Part shown: in pieces, positions 36,638 to 45,716 of the stretch | How the letters are laid out: each line of letters begins with the position of its first letter | Position numbering within the stretch: the stretch's first letter is position 1 | Assembly (NCBI RefSeq): GCF_018449695.1 | Contig: NZ_JAAVUY010000003.1 | Span: forward strand, 372,001 to 436,000 | DNA: 64,000 nt | Direction of reading: 5' to 3' | DNA from: Bradyrhizobium sp. dw_411 | GTDB lineage: Bacteria; Pseudomonadota; Alphaproteobacteria; Rhizobiales; Xanthobacteraceae | The notes under the pieces: model-generated | Seen by the model: the letters and a program-made list of their open reading frames with translations, nothing else | Told to the model about the DNA's origin: nothing | The model's database searches: none | Translations under genes and position numbers: made by a program

Positions 36638-37621
36638 CTAGGGTTTGAGGACTGCGGCACCCAGGATTTGCCCCGTCCGGAGTTTTTGAAGAACCTCATT
36701 GGCCTCACTGAGCAGAAACGCCGTGGTCTGGGTCCGGATTCCAGCCTGAGGCGCTATCTTGAGGAAATCCAGACCGTCCTGCCGGGTGAGATTGGCAACC
36801 GATATCAGTTGTCGCTCTTCCCAGAGAATATCGTAAGGAAAGCCTGGAATATCGCTCATGTGAATCCCGGCGCACACTACCTTGCCGCCCTTGCGTACCG
36901 CGCGGAGTGCCGCAGGCACTAATTCTCCGGCGGGCGCGTAGATGATGGCGGCGTCGAGCGGGGTGTCCGGCCGTTGGCCCGACCCGCCGGCCCACACCGC
37001 GCCGAGCCTTCGGGCGAAATCCTGCGCCGCGGTATCACCCGAACGCGTAAAAGCGTGGACAGACCGGCCCTGCCAGCGTGCGATCTGGGCGACGATGTGC
37101 CCGGCCGCACCGAAACCGTAGATACCGAGCCGCTCGGCATCGCCCGCCATCACCAGCGATCGCCAGCCGATCAGGCCCGCACATAACAGCGGTGCAATTG
37201 AAACATCGTCGCCATCTTCGCCAAGCGGGAACGCATAGCGGGCATCGGCGATAGTGTGCGTGGCGAATCCACCATCGCGCGTATAGCCGGTGAACAGCGG
37301 ATGATCGCACAGATTTTCCATGCCGTCCTTGCAGAAACGGCAGACACCGCAGGTGTGTCCAAGCCAGGGGATTCCGACACGATCACCAATCTGATGCGTT
37401 GTGACGTTGCCGCCGACGAGATCGACGCGGCCCACAATTTCATGCCCGGGAATGATCGGATAGTTGATATTGGGAAGCTCCGCATCGAGGACATGAAGGT
37501 CGGTCCGGCAGACTCCACAGGCGCTCACCTTGACGCGAATTTCTCCGGCGCCGGGGATGGGGTCCGCGCGCTCCTGCATCTGGAGAGGTGCTCCCGCGGC
37601 GGTCAACACCATTGCTCGCAT
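36638..37621 (-). CDS. Zinc-dependent alcohol dehydrogenase (MDR family)
   Basis: 327 residues. Catalytic zinc Cys and His in CGVCRTD and GHEIVG, four structural-zinc Cys in CGVCRFCKDGMENLC, Rossmann motif GFGAAG. ATG 37621 is preferred, because the FixK box predicts a start near 37647, below ATG 37654. Reoxidises NADH by reducing aldehydes, or the reverse; its place in a hypoxia operon suggests a fermentative redox role (inference). Confidence 0.92.
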   Translation of the reverse strand: MRAMVLTAAGAPLQMQERADPIPGAGEIRVKVSACGVCRTDLHVLDAELPNINYPIIPGHEIVGRVDLVGGNVTTHQIGDRVGIPWLGHTCGVCRFCKDGMENLCDHPLFTGYTRDGGFATHTIADARYAFPLGEDGDDVSIAPLLCAGLIGWRSLVMAGDAERLGIYGFGAAGHIVAQIARWQGRSVHAFTRSGDTAAQDFARRLGAVWAGGSGQRPDTPLDAAIIYAPAGELVPAALRAVRKGGKVVCAGIHMSDIPGFPYDILWEERQLISVANLTRQDGLDFLKIAPQAGIRTQTTAFLLSEANEVLQKLRTGQILGAAVLKP

Positions 37622-37681
37622 TTGTTCCTCCGGAATGAACCCCACGGCATACAACGCATATCGCCGCGGGCAGGCTATCTC

Positions 37682-37695
37682 TTGACTTCAATCAA
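37682..37695. promoter_or_regulatory. FixK/FNR box for the ADH/APH-AAA operon
   Basis: TTGACTTCAATCAA, exact. Leftward transcript start near 37647, leader 26 nt. Confidence 0.8.
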
Positions 37696-37741
37696 GTGCG
37701 GAATGACGGGATCGCCTGGCAGCCGGGGAACTTTTACCTTA

Positions 37742-37755
37742 TTGATAAAGATCAA
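37742..37755. promoter_or_regulatory. FixK/FNR box for the USP/acyl-CoA synthetase genes
   Basis: TTGATAAAGATCAA, exact. Rightward transcript start near 37790, leader 16 nt. Confidence 0.8.
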
Positions 37756-37805
37756 TAGCGGACGTCTCCGGGTGTTTATCGTTACCACGATCAAGGAGAT
37801 CACAG

Positions 37806-38648
37806 ATGGCGATCAAGGATATTTTCTTGCCGCTGGTCGGCGAGCCCGACGCGGTCGCAATCGCGGCGATCGATAAATGCGTGGCGGTGGCCGGCGATCT
37901 AGGTGCGAGGGTCAGCGCAGTGGCGGTCGAGGAGAGTATTCCAGTCCGGCCGACGGTCATGATCTCGAACGATCTGGACAATACAGCGGCGGTTGAGGCG
38001 CTACGCAGCGTATCGGATGCGCGCGGCTTGCTGAAGGCGTTCGACGATGCCGCGATCCGCTTTGGCGTTCGCAAAGAGCAAACGCTGATCCGACCCGTCG
38101 CGGAAGACATTCCGGAACACTTTGCGGTATGTGCGCGGATCAGGGATTTGTCGATTGTCCCGGTCAAGACCAATGACGACCGTTCGGAAAAGATTGTCGA
38201 GCGGTTGATATTCGAATCCGGGCGCCCAATTCTGATGTGCCCGGAGGAGTTGGCTGCCGATCTGCCGGTAGCGTTCGATGACGTCGTGATAGCCTGGGAT
38301 CATACGGCACCGGCCGCGCGAGCCGTCGCCGATGCTCTGCCGATCCTTCAGTCGGCGACCAACGTCCGCATCATCACCGCAACTGACGATAAAACAACGG
38401 CGGAAATGGTATCGGGGGCCGCGCTGGTGAGCCATCTCGCGGAGCATGGCATCAAAGCCACGTTCGAAACGGTGAGTATCGACGGCAGCTCGGTCGGAAA
38501 GGTCTTCGAGGCCTACGTGATCGCCAATGCGATGGATATTCTGGTGATGGGCGCCTATCGTCACTCCCGGCTAAACGAGATCATGTGGGGCGGTGCGACC
38601 AAGACCATCATCGGACAGCCACCGTGCTGGGTTATGATGTCGCACTAG
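37806..38648 (+). CDS. Tandem universal stress protein (UspA family), copy 3
   Basis: 280 residues, two Usp domains. The C-terminal binding segment is GAYRHSR...GGATK, with Arg where the other copies have Gly. GGAG lies upstream of ATG 37806. Divergent from the ADH operon, with a box for each direction. Followed after 66 nt by the acyl-CoA synthetase-acetyltransferase gene. Confidence 0.92.
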   Translation: MAIKDIFLPLVGEPDAVAIAAIDKCVAVAGDLGARVSAVAVEESIPVRPTVMISNDLDNTAAVEALRSVSDARGLLKAFDDAAIRFGVRKEQTLIRPVAEDIPEHFAVCARIRDLSIVPVKTNDDRSEKIVERLIFESGRPILMCPEELAADLPVAFDDVVIAWDHTAPAARAVADALPILQSATNVRIITATDDKTTAEMVSGAALVSHLAEHGIKATFETVSIDGSSVGKVFEAYVIANAMDILVMGAYRHSRLNEIMWGGATKTIIGQPPCWVMMSH

Positions 38649-38714
38649 CGACCCTGATTGCGCCACGCTCAAGCTGCAATATCCAGTCCGGTCCCAGCCC
38701 GAGCGGTTGATCTG

Positions 38715-41417
38715 ATGTCGACGTATCGCCTGAAAAATCTGCTCGCCCCCCGATCGGTTGCGCTGGTCGGGGCTAGTCCGCGCCAGGGCTCCGTCGGTCG
38801 GGCCATTCTCCGGAATATGCGCGACGCGAAATTCAAAGGCGAATTTGGGCTGGTGAATTCGCATTATGCGGAGATCGACGGCGTCGCCACGGTGGGTTAC
38901 CTCCGTAAACTGACTTTTGTTCCCGAACTGGTGGTGATCACTGCGCCGGCTACGGCGGTCGCAGGACTCATCGACGAAGCGGGTAAGATCGGCGCGGCAG
39001 GCGCTCTCATTATCTCGGCCGGGCTCGGGCACGGTGCGGGATCGCTGGCGGAAGCCGCCGAACGCAGCGCGCATAAATACGGCATGCGACTGATCGGACC
39101 GAATTGTCTGGGCATCATGATGCCCGGCGTCGCCCTCAACGCAAGTTTCGCCGCGCACATGCCGTGTCCGGGAAATCTGGCGCTGATTTCGCAATCCGGC
39201 GCTATCGCCGCAGGCATGGTGGACTGGGCCGCGCAGCGCGGAGTGGGGTTCTCGGGAATCGTTTCCATCGGTGACCAGCTCGATGTCGATATCGCTGATC
39301 TGCTCGATTATTTCGCGTTGGACGGCAAGACGCGCGCGATCCTGCTTTATGTCGAAGCGATCAAGGACGCCCGCAAGTTCATGTCGGCAGCGCGTGCCGC
39401 CGCCAGGATCAAGCCGGTCGTGGTGGTCAAATCCGGACGCATGGCGCAGGGGGCGAAGGCGGCTGCGACCCATACTGGCGCGCTGGCAGGTTCGGACGCG
39501 GTCTACGACGCTGCATTCCGTCGCGCCGGCATCCTGCGCGTATCCGATCTTCGCGAGTTATTCGACTGCGCCGAGACGCTTGGACGCGTCGACCAGCCCG
39601 CGGGGAAGCGGCTGGCCATCCTCACCAATGGCGGTGGCATCGGCGTGCTTGCCATGGATCGGCTGGTCGAACTCGGCGGTATCCCTGCTGCAATCGAAGC
39701 TGCTGCTCGGGAGAAACTCGATGTGATCCTGCCGCCAACATGGTCCAAATCGAACCCCGTGGATATCGTGGGCGACGCCGATGCCGCGCGATATGCGGCA
39801 GCGCTCGAGGTGTTGCTGGCCGACGAAAATAATGACGCGATCCTGGTCCTGAATGTTCAGACCGCGATCGCGCCGGCTGATGAGATTGCAGCCGCGGTGA
39901 CAGGTGTTGTGAGCAAGTACCGCGAGCGCCGCCTTGGTTCGGCGAAACCGGTGCTCGCGGTCTGGGTCGGCGCGGACCAGAAAATTATCGACATGCTCAG
40001 CGGGGCCGGGATTCCGAACTACCCGACCGAAGACGATGCCGTGCGCGGCTTCATGCATCTCGTGAGACATCGTGAGGTCGTTGCAATGCTGGCGCAGGTT
40101 CCGCCGGCGATGCCCGGTGAATACACGCCCGATTCCGATACGGCCCGGCAAATCGTTGCGGCAGCGCTTGCCGACGGTCGCCAGTGGCTTGATCCGGTTG
40201 AGATCGCGCGGTTATTCCAGGCCTATCAAATCCCGATGGTGCAGACGTTTGCTGCTGCCGATGCGGAGCAGGCCGCCACTCACGCCTCCGCGCTGTTCTC
40301 TCAGGGGGCTACCGTCGTACTCAAGATCATGTCGCGAGACATTATTCACAAATCCGATGTCGGTGGCGTGGTTCTCAATCTTACCAACATCGATGCGGTG
40401 CGTGCGGCAACAGCCGATATCCTTGCACGCGCGAAGGCGCGGCTCCCGGAGGCTCGGATTGCCGGTGTCATCGTGCAGGCAATGGTGCTTCGGCCAAAGG
40501 CGCGTGAGCTCATTCTAGGCATCGCAGACGATCCTACCTTTGGCACCGTCATTGTGTTCGGCCGCGGCGGCACGGCGGTCGAGATCATCAACGACAAGGC
40601 GCTGGCGCTTCCGCCGCTCGATCTGCAACTGGCCCGCGACCTGATCGAGCGTACCCGCGTCTCGCGGCTGTTGGGCACTTACCGCGACGTACCCGCGGTC
40701 AAGCAGGACGCCGTCGCGATGGTGCTGATCAAGCTGGCGCAGATGGCGGCGGACATTCCCGAGATACGCGAGCTGGACATCAATCCGCTGCTGGCGGATG
40801 AAGCCGGCGTACTGGCGGTGGATGCGCGCGTCGCCGTTGGACAGGCGAAACGAAAGTTCGCAGGCTCAGGTCCCGCCAACTTCGCAGTGCGGCCCTATCC
40901 CTCACAATGGCAACGGCACCTTGAGATCAAGGACGGCTGGCGGATCTTTGTGCGCCCGATTCGCCCCGAAGACGAACCGCTGATCCATGAATTACTGCGG
41001 CACGTCAGCAGCAGGGATCTGCGGTTGCGCTTTTTCGGGCTGGTGAAGGAATTTACTCACGAGTTCATTGCCCGTTTGACGCAGCTCGATTACGCCCGCG
41101 CGATGGCCTTTGTCGCATTCGATGAAGCCACCAACGAACTGGTGGGCGTGGTCCGGATTCACTCGGATTCGATCTACGAGAACGGCGAATATGCGATCCT
41201 GCTCAGATCCGATCTCAAGGGCAGGGGATTGGGTTGGGCGTTGATGCAACTGATTATTGAATATGCGAAATCGGAAGGCCTGAAACGAATATCGGGCCAG
41301 GTGCTTCAGGAGAATTCGACGATGCTGAATATGTGCCGGGAACTCGGTTTCACGGTGAAGTCCGATGCGGTCGAACCCGCTCTTTGCGACGTCACGCTGG
41401 AGCTTGGGAATATCTGA
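38715..41417 (+). CDS. ADP-forming acyl-CoA synthetase fused to a GNAT acetyltransferase (Pat-like)
   Basis: 900 residues. Order: CoA-binding domain (about 5-105), succinyl-CoA-ligase-like part with the phospho-His segment THTGALAGSD, ATP-grasp domain (about 480-700), C-terminal GNAT domain (about 735-900, with the acetyl-CoA turn RGLGWALM). Such proteins either make acetate plus ATP from acetyl-CoA or act as lysine acetyltransferases (Pat). ATG 38715 begins the conserved region. Located after a USP gene under the FixK box at 37742. Confidence 0.9.
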   Translation: MSTYRLKNLLAPRSVALVGASPRQGSVGRAILRNMRDAKFKGEFGLVNSHYAEIDGVATVGYLRKLTFVPELVVITAPATAVAGLIDEAGKIGAAGALIISAGLGHGAGSLAEAAERSAHKYGMRLIGPNCLGIMMPGVALNASFAAHMPCPGNLALISQSGAIAAGMVDWAAQRGVGFSGIVSIGDQLDVDIADLLDYFALDGKTRAILLYVEAIKDARKFMSAARAAARIKPVVVVKSGRMAQGAKAAATHTGALAGSDAVYDAAFRRAGILRVSDLRELFDCAETLGRVDQPAGKRLAILTNGGGIGVLAMDRLVELGGIPAAIEAAAREKLDVILPPTWSKSNPVDIVGDADAARYAAALEVLLADENNDAILVLNVQTAIAPADEIAAAVTGVVSKYRERRLGSAKPVLAVWVGADQKIIDMLSGAGIPNYPTEDDAVRGFMHLVRHREVVAMLAQVPPAMPGEYTPDSDTARQIVAAALADGRQWLDPVEIARLFQAYQIPMVQTFAAADAEQAATHASALFSQGATVVLKIMSRDIIHKSDVGGVVLNLTNIDAVRAATADILARAKARLPEARIAGVIVQAMVLRPKARELILGIADDPTFGTVIVFGRGGTAVEIINDKALALPPLDLQLARDLIERTRVSRLLGTYRDVPAVKQDAVAMVLIKLAQMAADIPEIRELDINPLLADEAGVLAVDARVAVGQAKRKFAGSGPANFAVRPYPSQWQRHLEIKDGWRIFVRPIRPEDEPLIHELLRHVSSRDLRLRFFGLVKEFTHEFIARLTQLDYARAMAFVAFDEATNELVGVVRIHSDSIYENGEYAILLRSDLKGRGLGWALMQLIIEYAKSEGLKRISGQVLQENSTMLNMCRELGFTVKSDAVEPALCDVTLELGNI

Positions 41418-41452
41418 AGCAGGCGAACTGCCGTCGATTGTATCCACGACGT

Positions 41453-41686
41453 CTATCGTGCGAGCAATTTTCTAAACCGGTTCAACAGCGCCAAAATCAT
41501 GACAAGGGCCATTCCGAATAGACCGATGTTTTGCACCGACGTTAAAAGGAAGGCGATTTGAACTTGCCAGCCCGTTTGCTCGCCGTCCGCGATCGGCACG
41601 ACGTTGGGTACGATCAAGATGCGAGCGACATACGCCGCCGAGAAGGTCAGAGCGAACAACAGGAAGGATTTGAGAAAAATGCGCAT
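41453..41686 (-). CDS. Small two-helix membrane protein
   Basis: 77 residues with two hydrophobic helices (about 5-27 and 43-68) and a basic C-terminus (NRFRKLLAR). GAGGG lies before ATG 41686. Third gene of a leftward trio with a holin-like and a DUF883-like protein. Family not recognised. Confidence 0.6.
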   Translation of the reverse strand: MRIFLKSFLLFALTFSAAYVARILIVPNVVPIADGEQTGWQVQIAFLLTSVQNIGLFGMALVMILALLNRFRKLLAR

Positions 41687-41735
41687 TCGACCCTCTTTGA
41701 CTGAGGTAATGGACTTACCAGCAGGCCGCCGCCGG

Positions 41736-42230
41736 CTATTTTTGTTCCGCTGCGGCCGCCCCGGTGGCTGCGGGGTGTGGCGCTGATTTTTTCAGATTCT
41801 TGATGATGATCGTGATCAGCGGCACGATCAGCAGAGGCAGGATTCCGTTCAGCGGATGGTGAATCGCACCGGATACCTGCGACTGCAGGGCTCTCGCCTC
41901 AATCTGCAGCGCATCGACAGAAGAGCTGTGGATTTCGGTCGCGAGCTCGAGTTCGCGCCCCCTGGGCGGTTTTGCCGCGATCGCGAACAGAATTGCGGCA
42001 ATCATGAAATTGACCAAGCCGAGAATCGCCGCGGCGGAAATCGCGTTCCAGTACTGAACCAGTGCGAAATAGGCCGCCAGTTCCAGCATCAACAGGCCGA
42101 ACGCCGCAATCAGTGCGGCAAACGCCCGCAAGCCCAGGCTCGCAAGCAGATGCCGCATTCTCAAATCAGCAATGATCCTGTCGGTGCGCCAGAGTACCCG
42201 CAGGTGTTTGACGACGTTCTCCGTATTCAC
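41736..42230 (-). CDS. Holin-superfamily-like membrane protein, GTG start
   Basis: 164 residues. Two close helices (about 32-55 and 60-85) and a third near the C-terminus (about 128-145), with an amphipathic segment between; it resembles the Phage_holin_3_6/YqjE group, which pairs with YqjD-like proteins. GTG 42230 with AGGAGA upstream begins one base after the previous gene's stop. Not evidence of phage: no lysis or structural genes are nearby. Confidence 0.7.
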   Translation of the reverse strand: MNTENVVKHLRVLWRTDRIIADLRMRHLLASLGLRAFAALIAAFGLLMLELAAYFALVQYWNAISAAAILGLVNFMIAAILFAIAAKPPRGRELELATEIHSSSVDALQIEARALQSQVSGAIHHPLNGILPLLIVPLITIIIKNLKKSAPHPAATGAAAAEQK

Positions 42231-42231
42231 C

Positions 42232-42507
42232 CTAGTGTCTCCTCAACATGAAGCCGACCACAACGCCCAGCGCGAAAGCCGACGCGAGCGAAGTGATCGG
42301 GCGATCCGCCATGATGTTCGTGACATGGCCTTCCTGCTCGCCCAAGGTTTCGCCGAGATCATCCAGTGCGGCCTTGATTTGATCGGCGAGGGCTTCGGCG
42401 CGGTTCTTCGAGGCATCGAAAATGCCCTCGCCGGTCGTGTTCAGCAGCCGCGTTACTTCGCCTTTAAGCGCCTGCAGTTCATCTCTCATCTCGCCTGAGT
42501 CGAACAT
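42232..42507 (-). CDS. ElaB/YqjD/DUF883-like membrane-anchored protein
   Basis: 91 residues: a long soluble helix (about 5-65) and a C-terminal membrane helix ending in RR (ASAFALGVVVGFMLRR). E. coli YqjD and ElaB of this type tether resting ribosomes to the membrane. GAGG lies 5 nt before ATG 42507. The FixK box at 42565 gives a 23-nt leader. First gene of the trio. Confidence 0.78.
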   Translation of the reverse strand: MFDSGEMRDELQALKGEVTRLLNTTGEGIFDASKNRAEALADQIKAALDDLGETLGEQEGHVTNIMADRPITSLASAFALGVVVGFMLRRH

Positions 42508-42564
42508 GGGCCTCGCCTCTGTTGCGCTGTTGTTGAAATTCTATGCCAGGCCACGGCAACGCAA

Positions 42565-42578
42565 TTGATTTGTGTCAA
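42565..42578. promoter_or_regulatory. FixK/FNR box for the DUF883/holin-like trio
   Basis: TTGATTTGTGTCAA, exact. Leftward transcript start near 42530, leader 23 nt. Confidence 0.8.
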
Positions 42579-42601
42579 CCGCCGGCCAATCACGACGGTT
42601 C

Positions 42602-42615
42602 TTGAGGCAGGTCAA
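42602..42615. promoter_or_regulatory. FixK/FNR box for the Mla-type transporter operon
   Basis: TTGAGGCAGGTCAA, exact. Rightward transcript start near 42650, leader 24 nt to the TTG start at 42674. Confidence 0.78.
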
Positions 42616-42673
42616 TTTGAGTGCCGAACCAAAGTCTAGAAGAGGCGTATTCCATTGAAGAGGAACACGGATC

Positions 42674-43810
42674 TTGGCGACGGCCCCCCAGCTAACGGCT
42701 ACGGCATCAGGCGATGTCTTTGAATTGCGTCCCGGCGGGTCCTGGACCGCGGCCAATGTCGCGACGCTTGAGGCCCTGTCCGGCGCCGTGACGGCACAGC
42801 TCGATCGGTCGAAGACCATGAGGCTGGATATGGCCGGGGTACGCGAACTCGACACGCTCGGAGCCTGGCTATTCGAAAAGATGTCGCGGCGCTCGATATC
42901 TCATGGTCATCGCGCCGACGTGGTCGGCGTCGCCGACAATTATGCCGGGTTGATGGAAGAGGTCCGCCGGGTCAATCGGCAAGATCCGGTGCCGGTGCCG
43001 GCGCCAAATCCTGTTCTGGCTGGAATAAGCGACGTCGGCCGCACCGCGGTCGGTGCGACGGAAGATCTGACGATTTTCCTGCAGATGCTGGGTTCGCTTT
43101 TTGCAGCCTTGTTCAACGTGCTGCGCAAGCCAAGATCGTTGCGCGTGACGTCTTTGTTTTATCAGCTCTATCGGGTCGGCTTTCAGGCGATCCCGATTGT
43201 CGTGCTGATCACTTTCCTGATCGGCGCCATCATCGCGCAACAGGGCATCTTTCACTTTCGCAAATTCGGTGCCGATTCCTATGTCGTCGACATGGTCGGC
43301 ATCCTGGTGCTGCGCGAGCTTGGCGTGCTGATCGTTGCCATCATGGTCGCCGGCCGCTCCGGCAGCGCCTATACCGCCGAACTTGGCTCGATGAAAATGC
43401 GCGAAGAGATCGACGCGCTGTCAACCATGGGCCTCGATCCGGTCGAAGTGCTGATCCTGCCCCGCATCGTCGCGCTGGTTTGCGCACTGCCGATCCTGAC
43501 CTTCATCGGATCGATGGCCGCGCTCTATGGCGGCGGTCTGGTGGCATGGTTCTACGGCGGCATGGGGCCGGCGATCTTCATTGCGCGGCTGCACGACGCC
43601 GTATCCGTGACCAGCTTCGAGGTCGGCATGATCAAGGCGCCGTTCATGGCGCTGGTGATTGGCGTGGTCGCCTGCAGCGAGGGCCTTCAGGTCAAGGGAA
43701 GCGCGGAGTCGCTCGGCAAGCAGACCACGACTTCCGTGGTGAAGTCGATCTTTCTGGTGATCGTGCTCGACGGGCTGTTTGCGATCTTTTTCGCTTCGGT
43801 CGGAATGTGA
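42674..43810 (+). CDS. MlaE-type lipid ABC permease with N-terminal STAS-like domain, TTG start
   Basis: 378 residues. The first about 100 resemble a STAS domain (RLDMAGVRELDTLGAWL), followed by the MlaE permease with its GRSGSAYTAELGSMK segment and five helices. TTG 42674 has AGAGGAAC upstream. It forms the membrane part of an Mla/MCE complex that moves phospholipids between inner and outer membrane. First of three adjacent genes under the FixK box at 42602. Confidence 0.92.
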   Translation: MATAPQLTATASGDVFELRPGGSWTAANVATLEALSGAVTAQLDRSKTMRLDMAGVRELDTLGAWLFEKMSRRSISHGHRADVVGVADNYAGLMEEVRRVNRQDPVPVPAPNPVLAGISDVGRTAVGATEDLTIFLQMLGSLFAALFNVLRKPRSLRVTSLFYQLYRVGFQAIPIVVLITFLIGAIIAQQGIFHFRKFGADSYVVDMVGILVLRELGVLIVAIMVAGRSGSAYTAELGSMKMREEIDALSTMGLDPVEVLILPRIVALVCALPILTFIGSMAALYGGGLVAWFYGGMGPAIFIARLHDAVSVTSFEVGMIKAPFMALVIGVVACSEGLQVKGSAESLGKQTTTSVVKSIFLVIVLDGLFAIFFASVGM

Positions 43811-43812
43811 CA

Positions 43813-44592
43813 ATGCCGGAAGCAACCATGCCGTTGGCGATCAGCGTCAAAGAGCTTGTGGTCGGCTTTGGCCGGCATGTCGTGATTGACCACTTGTCGC
43901 TGGATGTGCGCCGAGGCGAGATCCTCGGCCTGGTCGGCGCTTCCGGCGGCGGCAAGTCCGTCCTGATGCGAACTATCATTGGCCTCATCCCACGACAGAG
44001 CGGGGAAATCGAGGTAATGGGGGCGGAGATCGGCGGCAGCCATGGTCGGGTGACCCAGAGTGCTGCGGGACGATGGGGCATTCTGTTCCAGCAGGGCGCG
44101 CTGTTTTCATCGCTCACCGTGCGGCAAAATATCCAGTTTCCGTTGCGCGAGAATCTGGTGCTGTCGGACGCGCTGATGGACGAGATCGCCACTGCCAAGC
44201 TCGAAATGGTCGGGCTGAAGCCGGAGGATGGCGACAAGTTCCCCTCCGAATTATCCGGAGGCATGACCAAACGTGTGGCGCTGGCCCGCGCGCTTGCGCT
44301 CGATCCCGCGATCGTGTTTCTCGACGAGCCGACCTCAGGGCTGGACCCGATTGCAGCGGGCGATTTCGACGTCCTGATCAAGACATTGCAGAAAACACTG
44401 GGACTGACGGTGTTCATGGTCACCCATGACCTCGCCAGCCTGAATACCGTCTGCGATCGCGTCGCAGCACTGGCGGACGGCAAGATCGTCGCCATCGGAC
44501 CGATGCGCGAGCTGCTTCAATCTGAACATCCCTGGGTGCGGGCCTATTTTCACGGCAAGCGCTCCTTGATGTTGCAACCAAAAGCGAGTTAA
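43813..44592 (+). CDS. MlaF-type lipid transport ATPase
   Basis: 259 residues. Walker A GASGGGKS, signature LSGGM, Walker B IVFLDEP, then the D-loop and THD switch. ATG 43813 is 2 nt after the permease stop; the frame is open upstream inside that gene but lacks family sequence. Powers the MlaE permease. Confidence 0.93.
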   Translation: MPEATMPLAISVKELVVGFGRHVVIDHLSLDVRRGEILGLVGASGGGKSVLMRTIIGLIPRQSGEIEVMGAEIGGSHGRVTQSAAGRWGILFQQGALFSSLTVRQNIQFPLRENLVLSDALMDEIATAKLEMVGLKPEDGDKFPSELSGGMTKRVALARALALDPAIVFLDEPTSGLDPIAAGDFDVLIKTLQKTLGLTVFMVTHDLASLNTVCDRVAALADGKIVAIGPMRELLQSEHPWVRAYFHGKRSLMLQPKAS

Positions 44593-44595
44593 GAG

Positions 44596-45702
44596 ATGGA
44601 AACCCGCGCTCCTTTCGTCGTTGTCGGCGCTTTCGTGCTGGCGGCCATCGCCGCCGTGTTCGGTTTCGTGTACTGGCTTCACAATACCGGCGGGCTCGGC
44701 CCTCGCGTGACCTATCACCTTCAGTTTGATGGCTCGGTACCCGGGCTACTGGTTGGCGCCGCCGTGCTGTTCAATGGCATCCGTGTCGGCGAGGTGACGG
44801 ATCTCGGGCTTGCGCCGGACAGTCCGCGCCGTGTCAATGCGACGATTTCGGTGGCTTCGACCACCCCGGTTAGATCCGACACCAAGGTCGGTCTGGAGTT
44901 TCAGGGTTTGACGGGCGTTCCGGTAATCGCGCTGGAAGGCGGCAAGCTGCTTTCGAATTCCGGTGCGGTACCGACGCTGATTGCCGAGCCCGGGGCCGGC
45001 GAGGGCATGACGCAGGCCGCCCGCAGCGCGTTGCTGCGGGTCGACACGGTGTTGGCCGACAATGCGGAGCCGTTGAAAAACACGATCGCCAATCTGCAGG
45101 TTTTCTCGGAAGGCTTGGCGCGGAATACCGGAAAGCTCGACGGCATCGTCGCCGGGCTCGAAAGGATGACGGGCGCCAGCGCGCCGGTACAAAAAATTAC
45201 CTACGATTTGCAGGCCCCGCGAAATCAGGGACCGGCGGCCAAGACCATCAAGGGTCAACTGGCTATTCCCGAGCCGACGGCGGTTGCCATGCTCGAGACG
45301 CAGCGAATGCTGTTTTCGCCAGCGAGCGAGATTCCAGGATTTTCCGAGTTTCTTTGGGCCGACACGATTCCGAAGCTGTTCCAGGCCAGATTGATCGAGA
45401 GCTTCGAGAATTACGATATCGCCCATGCGCCGCTCCGCACAACCGATGTCGGGCAGGCGGACTTTCAGCTTCTGATCGATGTCAGGCGGTTTCGGGTTGC
45501 GGTGGATGCAGGGCCGGAGGCTCAAATCGGACTATCGGCGCGAATTGTTGACAAGGACGGAAAGGTCGTGGCGTCGCGGCTGTTCGACGAGAGCGAAAAA
45601 TTTGACAAGGTCGAGCCACAGACGGCCGTCGCGGCCTTTGATGCTGCATTCGGCAGAATTGCCAGGAGTATGATCGACTGGACGCTGCAGTCACAGCCGT
45701 GA
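44596..45702 (+). CDS. MlaD/MCE protein fused to a PqiC-like (ABC auxiliary) domain
   Basis: 368 residues. One N-terminal anchor helix (about 7-29), a single MCE domain (about 38-118), a helical linker, and from about 195 a domain like PqiC/ABC-transporter auxiliary lipoprotein (TYDLQAP near its start, WADTIPKLFQARL in the middle). In many bacteria the auxiliary part is a separate lipoprotein. The fusion would span the periplasm from inner-membrane pump to outer membrane. Ends the Mla operon. Confidence 0.85.
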   Translation: METRAPFVVVGAFVLAAIAAVFGFVYWLHNTGGLGPRVTYHLQFDGSVPGLLVGAAVLFNGIRVGEVTDLGLAPDSPRRVNATISVASTTPVRSDTKVGLEFQGLTGVPVIALEGGKLLSNSGAVPTLIAEPGAGEGMTQAARSALLRVDTVLADNAEPLKNTIANLQVFSEGLARNTGKLDGIVAGLERMTGASAPVQKITYDLQAPRNQGPAAKTIKGQLAIPEPTAVAMLETQRMLFSPASEIPGFSEFLWADTIPKLFQARLIESFENYDIAHAPLRTTDVGQADFQLLIDVRRFRVAVDAGPEAQIGLSARIVDKDGKVVASRLFDESEKFDKVEPQTAVAAFDAAFGRIARSMIDWTLQSQP

Positions 45703-45716
45703 CGGTGGAAGTGAAG

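Noticed and set aside
41736..42507. Holin-like protein as a sign of prophage
   Set aside because: The partner is a YqjD/DUF883-like protein and no phage structural, lysis or integrase genes are present.
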